A stretch of 64,000 nt of DNA from Sporosarcina sp. P32b (GTDB taxonomy: Bacteria; Bacillota; Bacilli; Bacillales_A; Planococcaceae), in contig NZ_PDZB01000010.1 of NCBI RefSeq assembly GCF_002743335.1, positions 1 through 64,000 of the forward strand, read 5' to 3'. The notes below the pieces were generated by a model. The model was not told the origin of the DNA. It searched no databases and saw only the letters and a list, made by a program, of their open reading frames with translations. Positions 58,549 to 64,000 of this stretch are shown piece after piece (the first letter of the stretch is position 1; each line of letters begins with the position of its first letter). Position numbers and translations under genes: made by a program.

Positions 58549-60810
58549 CTAACGACTCGAAGTGGCGGTGTACACTCCATCTTTCACACGCAATTCAATC
58601 GTTCCTCTTTCGGCTGTCGACCAAAACGGTATACTGTGTTCATCAAAGCGCTCGATGACTTCTGCATGCGGATGCCCGTAGCGACTATTCCTTCCCGCTG
58701 ATACAATAATAAAATCTGGCTTAAGAAAATTAATAAACGGCTCTGTACTCGATGTTTTGCTTCCATGATGGCCAGCTTTTAGTACAACGCGTTGAAAATC
58801 AGCAGTTAGATATCTCTGCAAAAACCGCTGCTCTCCCTCTTTTTCGAGATCTCCAGGAAAGATGAAATGAAGATCTTCTTTCTTCATCACAAGTACCAAT
58901 GAACTATCATTTCCATCATATTTACGTTCTTCTGGCGCTACATACTGGAATTGATAGTCTGCCACTCTCCAATTCATCCCTTCCTTAACTAGTTGCACTG
59001 AAATGTTCTGCTCCTTTGCCAACTGCAACACTTCATCCATCGCCTTCTCCTGTTCACTGCCAGGCGACAAATGAATTTCCTTTACCTTCAACTCGTCTAA
59101 TACTTCATCGGCACCCTCCATGTGATCCATATCGGCATGAGATATTATCAGCCGGTCTATTTTCGTGATTCCTTTTGCTTTTAAGTACGGCACGACGATA
59201 TTTCGCCCGATTTCAAAAGGTTGCTCAGGTGTTTTCCAGTCAGTTTCGCCAAAATGGACAACTCCACCTGTATCTATTACATACACTGCTTTCCGATACG
59301 GCATTTCGATTATCGTGCTATCCCCTTGCCCAACATCTACATACGAAATGATTACGTCACGATGCAGTATCGGTTTAATTTCTAGATAGAGCGCTGGGAG
59401 AAGCAAGCAGATCAGACCGATGAGGATGAACTTCTTTCTTTCCAGACAGACGAGAAAGATGAGGATACCGACAACAGCAAGTGCTGAGCCGACGCCCCCC
59501 GGTTGTCCGGGCGTCCACATTTGATAAGGAAAGGAAGCAAACCAAGTCGTTACACTACCAATCCATAGTCTCACTGGCTCATAGATGAGAAAGAGAATGC
59601 TTGCTAGCGGTGGCGCGATGTAGGTGCAGATCAATAACAATAAATTGGCAGGTAGGATAAATAATGAATACAACGGAACGTAGAACAAATTCGCGATAAA
59701 AGAAGAAATCGATAACTCGAAGAAGTGATAGAGCAAAATAGGATAAAGTGCAACTTGTGTAATGACGGTGACGAGAAATGAAACGACCAATCCATTTTTC
59801 GCTTGATTAAGAATAGCTGACGAGTACAACAAAGAAAACGCAGCTAAATAGGATAACTGAAATCCCGGCTGGAACACGATAAAAGGTTGCATTATGATGA
59901 AGAATAATGCGCTTAAAGCAAGAGCATCATCAAGGCGCAACTTTAAATTACCTGAAACAGCAAGTAATACAATCATGGTCACCGTGGCTGCACGCCAGAC
60001 AGACGGTGCTCCACCAGCAATACATGCGTAGATTGGCAAAAAAATGAGTAATCCGTATGTCACCCACTCTTTACGAAAGCCGATACGCAGCAATATTGCT
60101 CGAATGAAAAACGTCAATAAACCGACGTGCAAGCCAGAAATCGCAAATAGATGCGTAATACCTAGCGTCTGATACTCATTTTGCAAGATGCGATCCATAC
60201 CCGAACGGTCACCGATCAATAACGCTTCAGCTTCTGTAACGAGTGAAGGTGGAAATTGATTATGAATATGTTGTTTAATCGCAGAACGATAGTGAGAGAG
60301 TCGTGAACGCGGTGTAGTAAGTCGTTCGCTCGATGTGATACGAGTGGCTTCTAGTATGCCTGCGGCTCCATTCATTCGTAAATAACGCAGCATATCGAAT
60401 GAATACTCATGGGCAGCTGGTTCCATTTCTTTTGGCTCTACTTCCGCCGTGAACTGATACGTCGCTAATCGCGCAGACTGAAATCGGATTTTTTCTTGTT
60501 CGGAATGTAACGGATACATCATATAGACAACGGTGCCGTCAGATAAGGTGGCGAAACCTTTTACTTTAGCCCCGTCGATTTTCACTTGATCTTTCCAATG
60601 AAAAGTCACGACTGAATCGTCAGGAAGAGTTGTAAAATGGCTAGAGAAATAGAAAAAAGAGAGACTTGCAAGAAGTGTGCAAAGAAGGAGGTGTAGATAA
60701 TCTTTGCGTAAGAAGTAGAACGGTATGAGGAATAAAGCATTCAAAAATAAAAGCGATCCTGAAAGCTCAGCTGCAAACGCAGAAATCGCAACAGGAATCG
60801 CTATATACAT
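58549..60810 (-). CDS. comEC: DNA internalization channel ComEC/Rec2
   Basis: The transformation channel that passes single-stranded DNA across the membrane. The 753-residue protein has an N-terminal DUF4131 region, a central Competence domain with many membrane helices (FAISGLHVGLLTFF about 223-236), and a C-terminal metallo-beta-lactamase-like domain. That domain carries VDVGQGDS and the HxDxDH site SHADMDHMEGADE (about 560-572), likely the nuclease. It follows comEB by 17 bases. No strong ribosome site stands before ATG 60810. Confidence 0.95.
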   Translation of the reverse strand: MYIAIPVAISAFAAELSGSLLFLNALFLIPFYFLRKDYLHLLLCTLLASLSFFYFSSHFTTLPDDSVVTFHWKDQVKIDGAKVKGFATLSDGTVVYMMYPLHSEQEKIRFQSARLATYQFTAEVEPKEMEPAAHEYSFDMLRYLRMNGAAGILEATRITSSERLTTPRSRLSHYRSAIKQHIHNQFPPSLVTEAEALLIGDRSGMDRILQNEYQTLGITHLFAISGLHVGLLTFFIRAILLRIGFRKEWVTYGLLIFLPIYACIAGGAPSVWRAATVTMIVLLAVSGNLKLRLDDALALSALFFIIMQPFIVFQPGFQLSYLAAFSLLYSSAILNQAKNGLVVSFLVTVITQVALYPILLYHFFELSISSFIANLFYVPLYSLFILPANLLLLICTYIAPPLASILFLIYEPVRLWIGSVTTWFASFPYQMWTPGQPGGVGSALAVVGILIFLVCLERKKFILIGLICLLLPALYLEIKPILHRDVIISYVDVGQGDSTIIEMPYRKAVYVIDTGGVVHFGETDWKTPEQPFEIGRNIVVPYLKAKGITKIDRLIISHADMDHMEGADEVLDELKVKEIHLSPGSEQEKAMDEVLQLAKEQNISVQLVKEGMNWRVADYQFQYVAPEERKYDGNDSSLVLVMKKEDLHFIFPGDLEKEGEQRFLQRYLTADFQRVVLKAGHHGSKTSSTEPFINFLKPDFIIVSAGRNSRYGHPHAEVIERFDEHSIPFWSTAERGTIELRVKDGVYTATSSR

Positions 60811-60827
60811 CCATCGTATCGATCGGA

Positions 60828-61391
60828 TTAATTGCCAAATAAATGATTCACCCTTTGCAAAAGGGCATCCAGTTCTTCAGGTTCAGCGCCAAGTTCCTGC
60901 ATTTTCGTCAACATCTCGTTGAATAATGAAAATTTCTCTTCACTGGCGAAGTCAATTGAACGCGCGTCAAACGGTACTTTTTCAATCTTTACGCCTGCTT
61001 GCGCAAATAGCTCGAGTGCATACTCACTATTACGATAATCTTCGGCATATTTAATGCGTTCTATCCCTGCCTGAATCAATGCTTTACTACACTGTAAACA
61101 CGGGAAATGCGTGACATAAATGGTCGCCTTGGCAACCGGTATGCCATATTTGGCACATTGTAGTAATGCATTCATTTCTGAGTGTATCGTTCGAACGCAA
61201 TGATTGTCCACGACATAACAGCCGTGTTCAATACAATGATCTCCACCCGATATCGAACCATTATAGCCGCCAGCAATAATGCGTTGGTCTCGTACTAAAA
61301 TGGACCCTACCGAGAGTCGCGTACATGTGCTGCGCATCGCCAGCAAATGACTTTGCGCCATGAAGAACTGATCCCAAGTAATTCGCTCCAT
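60828..61391 (-). CDS. comEB: ComE operon protein 2, dCMP deaminase family
   Basis: A 187-residue zinc deaminase with catalytic HSEMNALLQC (His/Glu, about 70-79) and PCLQC (Cys pair, about 98-102), plus an additional Cys/His site (GGDHCIEHGC) seen in dCMP deaminases. It probably makes dUMP from dCMP; its role in competence is indirect. It sits between comEA and comEC in the usual order. Confidence 0.94.
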   Translation of the reverse strand: MERITWDQFFMAQSHLLAMRSTCTRLSVGSILVRDQRIIAGGYNGSISGGDHCIEHGCYVVDNHCVRTIHSEMNALLQCAKYGIPVAKATIYVTHFPCLQCSKALIQAGIERIKYAEDYRNSEYALELFAQAGVKIEKVPFDARSIDFASEEKFSLFNEMLTKMQELGAEPEELDALLQRVNHLFGN

Positions 61392-61404
61392 ACGGTTGCC
61401 TCCA

Positions 61405-62061
61405 TCAGTTAAGAATTATATGTGGTTCTAATTTTTCAAATGTTTTGTCACCAATACCTGACACATTTTTAATTTCGTCCAATTGCGAAAAAGCTCCATG
61501 CTCTTCACGGTATTGAACAATCGCCAGAGCTTTTGCTGGGCCTATGCCAGGAAGTGTCTGAAAATCATTTTCATTCGCAGTATTGATATTTACTTTTGAA
61601 GTCGAACTGTCAGAAGATGATGACGCTGAAGCCGGTTGCTCATATACCGGTGGCTCTTCTCCTGCGACCGGTACATAGACGACAGATTCATCCTGCAGTC
61701 TTTGCGCATGATTCAACAACCTGGTGTCAGCGGCATCTGTGTAGCCTCCTGCTTTGTCGATTGCATCAAGTAATCGATCACCATCTTGCATCGAATAAAG
61801 TCCAGGATGTTTCACTGCACCTTTAACGTCCACTAGAATTGCAACAGTAATAGCTTCCGCGACCAATTCGACAGGCGCTTCCACTTCTTTATTTTGTTCA
61901 GCTGTTTCAATTGGTTCAAATAGGGATTGTCCATGTTCTTCGGAAAGTTGATCCGGTTGTTCTTGGGGAAAGAACAAAACAGTGGAAAGTACAGCGAACG
62001 CTGCAATAGGAATGATCAATGTACGCCATTTTTCGGTAAAGAATGAACGGATAAGCAACAA
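61405..62061 (-). CDS. comEA: Competence DNA receptor ComEA
   Basis: A membrane-anchored receptor for incoming DNA at the cell surface, 218 residues. An N-terminal helix (about 15-31) is followed by an acidic linker, an SLBB-like domain (VDVKGAVKHPGLYSMQDGDR about 74-93), a Ser-rich spacer, and a C-terminal double helix-hairpin-helix (VNINTANENDFQTLPGIGP about 153-171, and the NVSGIGDKTFEKLE motif). The start is TTG 62061 or 62058; AAAGGA lies unusually close. comER, present in B. subtilis, is absent. Confidence 0.93.
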   Translation of the reverse strand: MLLIRSFFTEKWRTLIIPIAAFAVLSTVLFFPQEQPDQLSEEHGQSLFEPIETAEQNKEVEAPVELVAEAITVAILVDVKGAVKHPGLYSMQDGDRLLDAIDKAGGYTDAADTRLLNHAQRLQDESVVYVPVAGEEPPVYEQPASASSSSDSSTSKVNINTANENDFQTLPGIGPAKALAIVQYREEHGAFSQLDEIKNVSGIGDKTFEKLEPHIILN

Positions 62062-62126
62062 TCCTTTCTTTCAGCACCGTATGGAGTCTCATTAACTATA
62101 CCCGATTCCGAAATACTATGGTAGTC

Positions 62127-62867
62127 CTATTTTCGAACTTGGAAGAATATTCTCTCACTTTCTTCCTCAGGTGCTTCATCTTCCCAGTCTGCAAAAATTC
62201 GTTCAATCTGAAATCCAACTTCTTCAAGCATTTGAACATATTCCGGTACTGCAAACGATCGTTGCATATGTACTTCGTCAAAACGTTGATACGAATTATC
62301 TCGTTGTTTTACGAAAAACGCCAACTCGGAATAAATTGAATGATTCTCGTCTCCAGGGCTAGTTTGCCAAATATATGCAATACGTTGATTATCAAAAACA
62401 AAAGGTCCTTCAAGGAAGATCTCATCCATTTTGTATAATGAATGCACATCAAAGAGCAACACGCCACCCGTAGCAAGCGCTCCATAAATCCGGCGGAACG
62501 TTTCTATGACGTCTTGCTGCTTTATTACATAGTTCAATGAATCGATTGAGATGATCGCAGCATCAAATGTATCTTCTACATCCAGTTGCTGCATAGGTTG
62601 CTCGATAAACTGAATATCCAGAGAAAATGACTGTGCACGGTGCGAAGCAACCTCGAGCATATCTGAAGAAAGATCAATACCGGTGACATGTGCCCCTTTT
62701 TTCGCAAGCATTGCAGAAAGCAAGCCAGTTCCACAACCTATATCTAATACTTTTTTCCCTGAAACGCCAGCAGACGCCAAATCGAGTAACTCGACATAGG
62801 CGTCATACGGGATATCATTCATTAGTTCGTCATAAATAGATGCGAACGCTGAATAGGAAGAACTCAT
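62127..62867 (-). CDS. yqeM: Class I SAM-dependent methyltransferase (YqeM)
   Basis: A 246-residue methyltransferase with SAM motif VLDIGCGTGLLSAMLAKKG (about 40-58), GIDLSSDMLEVA and DAAIISIDSLNYV (about 103-115). The C-terminus is acidic. The substrate is unknown. It overlaps the rsfS stop by four bases (ATGA) and follows the rsfS-yqeK-nadD cluster, as in Bacillus. Confidence 0.9.
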   Translation of the reverse strand: MSSSYSAFASIYDELMNDIPYDAYVELLDLASAGVSGKKVLDIGCGTGLLSAMLAKKGAHVTGIDLSSDMLEVASHRAQSFSLDIQFIEQPMQQLDVEDTFDAAIISIDSLNYVIKQQDVIETFRRIYGALATGGVLLFDVHSLYKMDEIFLEGPFVFDNQRIAYIWQTSPGDENHSIYSELAFFVKQRDNSYQRFDEVHMQRSFAVPEYVQMLEEVGFQIERIFADWEDEAPEEESERIFFQVRK

Positions 62868-63208
62868 ATTTCTTCCTCAACGTTTAGTAACTGTGCGTCT
62901 CCCCATAGCTTTTCCAAGTTATAGAATCCGCGTTCGTCTCTGTGGAATACATGGACGACTACGTCTAGAAGATCGACTAAAATCCAACGACCTGCGTCAA
63001 ACCCTTCCAAACGTTTCACCGTGTATCCTTCTTTAGAAGCCGCATCCGCTACTTCGCGCGCGATGGCTTGCACTTGTCTTTCAGAGTTAGCATGACAAAT
63101 GATGAATTGATCAGCAATTAGTGAGATGCCCTCCATGTTTAATACTACGATGTCTTCTGCTTTCTTACTATCTACTGCTTCATAAGCTAATTCTAATAAT
63201 GTTGGCAT
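62864..63208 (-). CDS. rsfS: Ribosomal silencing factor RsfS
   Basis: It binds L14 on the 50S subunit and blocks subunit joining when nutrients fall. The 114-residue protein has the family core AEDIVVLNMEGISLIADQFI (about 17-36), the RQVQAIA segment and the LEGFDAGRWILVDLLDVVVHVFH motif (about 65-87). It is encoded with yqeK and nadD, the usual neighbours. Confidence 0.96.
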   Translation of the reverse strand: MPTLLELAYEAVDSKKAEDIVVLNMEGISLIADQFIICHANSERQVQAIAREVADAASKEGYTVKRLEGFDAGRWILVDLLDVVVHVFHRDERGFYNLEKLWGDAQLLNVEEEI

Positions 63209-63211
63209 ATT

Positions 63212-63784
63212 TCACTGTTCCTTTCTTCTACGTACATGTTCATTATAGCAATCAAATGAATGTGGAAAAATGACTGCGTATCGCTGAACTAAAAATTTAA
63301 ATGTATGTTGAATGCATTCTGTCATTTGATCTTCCAGTGGTTCTCCGTTAATACGTTGGCGCAACTCTTCGATACCCGGAAACTTTCTTCCCGGTTCGAT
63401 TAAATCAGCGATATAGATTACTTTCTCTAACTCGCTCATTTCTGCACGGCCCGTCGTATGAAAACGGATAGCTTGCAAGATATCTTGATCTTCTACTCCA
63501 TAACGTTCTTTCGCGAGCATCGCTCCAACTGGCGCATGCCATAATTCGGAGTGATACTGAGCATAGAGCTCATACTCTTCGTCACGTTTTAGTAATTCGA
63601 GTAATTCATCTTTATCCATAAACTTGGCGTAATCATGAAATAGGCCAGCAATTTCAGCCTTTTCCACCGACACACCCACTTCCTCAGCTAATTTCTTCGC
63701 TGTTTCCGTGACTCTCAGTACGTGTTCATAACGCGCTTTTGGTAAGCGTTGTTCTAGGTCATTTCGAACTTGTTGAAGATCCAT
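63212..63784 (-). CDS. yqeK: HD-domain Ap4A hydrolase (YqeK)
   Basis: A 190-residue HD-domain phosphohydrolase; family members split diadenosine tetraphosphate into two ADP. Metal ligands His21, His50-Asp51 (GLFHDYAKFM), His83 and a downstream Asp (IADLIEPGR) are visible. It overlaps nadD by 26 bases, indicating coupling to NAD synthesis genes. Confidence 0.93.
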   Translation of the reverse strand: MDLQQVRNDLEQRLPKARYEHVLRVTETAKKLAEEVGVSVEKAEIAGLFHDYAKFMDKDELLELLKRDEEYELYAQYHSELWHAPVGAMLAKERYGVEDQDILQAIRFHTTGRAEMSELEKVIYIADLIEPGRKFPGIEELRQRINGEPLEDQMTECIQHTFKFLVQRYAVIFPHSFDCYNEHVRRRKEQ

Positions 63785-64000
63785 ATAATCTCTCCTCTCG
63801 AATGTAAGCTTCGACAGCCTGGGGAATCAAAAGTTGCACGGTTCCACCTTCTACAAAACGCTGGCGGATCAATGTGGATGACAAATCAAGTTGTGGTGTT
63901 TCTACTAATTGTACCGGGATTGCAGAAGCGTTATCAGCACCTGGACGTTTGACACCGATAAACGTAACGATATCGAGTAAATCCTCAATCCGGTACCATG
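63759..64000 (-). CDS. nadD: Nicotinate-nucleotide adenylyltransferase (C-terminal part, runs off the window)
   Basis: On the minus strand the frame entering at 64000 reads WYRIEDLLDIVTFIGVKRPG and ends in TGA at 63759. The SSTLIRQR motif (nucleotidyltransferase ISSTxIR motif) and the LIPQAVEAYIREE ending identify NadD, which makes deamido-NAD from nicotinate mononucleotide and ATP. The N-terminal catalytic HxGH part lies outside the window. It overlaps yqeK by 26 bases. Confidence 0.93.
   Translation of the reverse strand, partial: WYRIEDLLDIVTFIGVKRPGADNASAIPVQLVETPQLDLSSTLIRQRFVEGGTVQLLIPQAVEAYIREERLYGSSTSSK

Overview
The window is a stretch of chromosome from an endospore-forming member of the Bacillales, most likely of the Planococcaceae (Sporosarcina-like). 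The gene order follows the Bacillus subtilis yqg-yqf-yqe region almost step by step: pbpA-sodA, ispG-yqfW-zur, nfo-cshB-ispH-yqfO-trmK-cccA-rpoD-dnaG, ppsR-ccpN-glyS, recO-era-cdd-dgkA-ybeY-pgpH-phoH-yqfD-yqfC, floA-nfeD, rpsU, mtaB-rsmE-prmA-dnaJ-dnaK-grpE-hrcA, hemW-lepA-spoIIP-gpr-rpsT-holA, comEC-EB-EA and yqeM-rsfS-yqeK-nadD. The spore genes spoIIP, gpr, yqfC and yqfD show that the lineage sporulates. A single-chain glycyl-tRNA synthetase in place of glyQ/glyS, and several gene absences relative to B. subtilis (yqeY, yqxD/yaiI, yqzL, yqxA, comER), argue against Bacillus proper. The genus is an inference.

Layout. Positions 1-133 are the right end of an ISL3-type insertion sequence, followed by an unrecognised lipoprotein gene. 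Positions 1.3-8.8 kb hold envelope and small housekeeping genes: ltaS behind an extracytoplasmic-function sigma promoter, yqgQ, folate salvage, L33, an HTH/coiled-coil membrane protein paired with a truncated MltG-like protein, pbpA and sodA. Positions 8.8-18.9 kb hold a Na/Pi symporter, a LysM-like protein, ispG-yqfW, a TauE/SafE permease, a Zur-controlled zinc importer and nfo-cshB. Positions 19-29.5 kb hold ispH, trmK, a membrane cytochrome c, an acyl-CoA dehydrogenase, the primase/sigma-A pair and two carbon-flow regulators. A glycine T-box precedes glyS at 29.6 kb. Positions 31-42.5 kb are a long leftward block of RNA, cell-wall, c-di-AMP and membrane-microdomain genes. Positions 42.5-51.4 kb hold rpsU, deoC and the CIRCE-controlled heat-shock operon. 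The rest holds translation, sporulation, late competence and NAD synthesis genes, and nadD runs off the right edge.

How it works together. Much of the window concerns the cell envelope under stress. Two near-perfect ECF-type promoters (TGAAAC, 16 bp, CGTC or CGTA) sit before ltaS and before nfeD-floA, where sigma-M and sigma-W promoters are known for the B. subtilis counterparts. Zinc supply is wired through a perfect Zur palindrome just downstream of the start of the zinc-importer transcript. Protein folding is wired through CIRCE/HrcA, and glycine charging through a T-box with a GGC specifier. Most intergenic gaps end in clear intrinsic terminators, so transcription units can be read directly.

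No CRISPR array, tRNA, rRNA, prophage or recognisable defence cluster is visible. The least explained DNA is the 706-bp gap at 41685-42390. It occupies the slot where yqeY sits in relatives and carries two fold-back, GC-rich repeat-like elements in opposite orientation. Other loose ends are a 54-codon gene beside yqzM, a proline/glutamine-rich protein between floA and yqfC, and hairpins that overlap the yqfC ribosome site and the rpsU mRNA 5' end.
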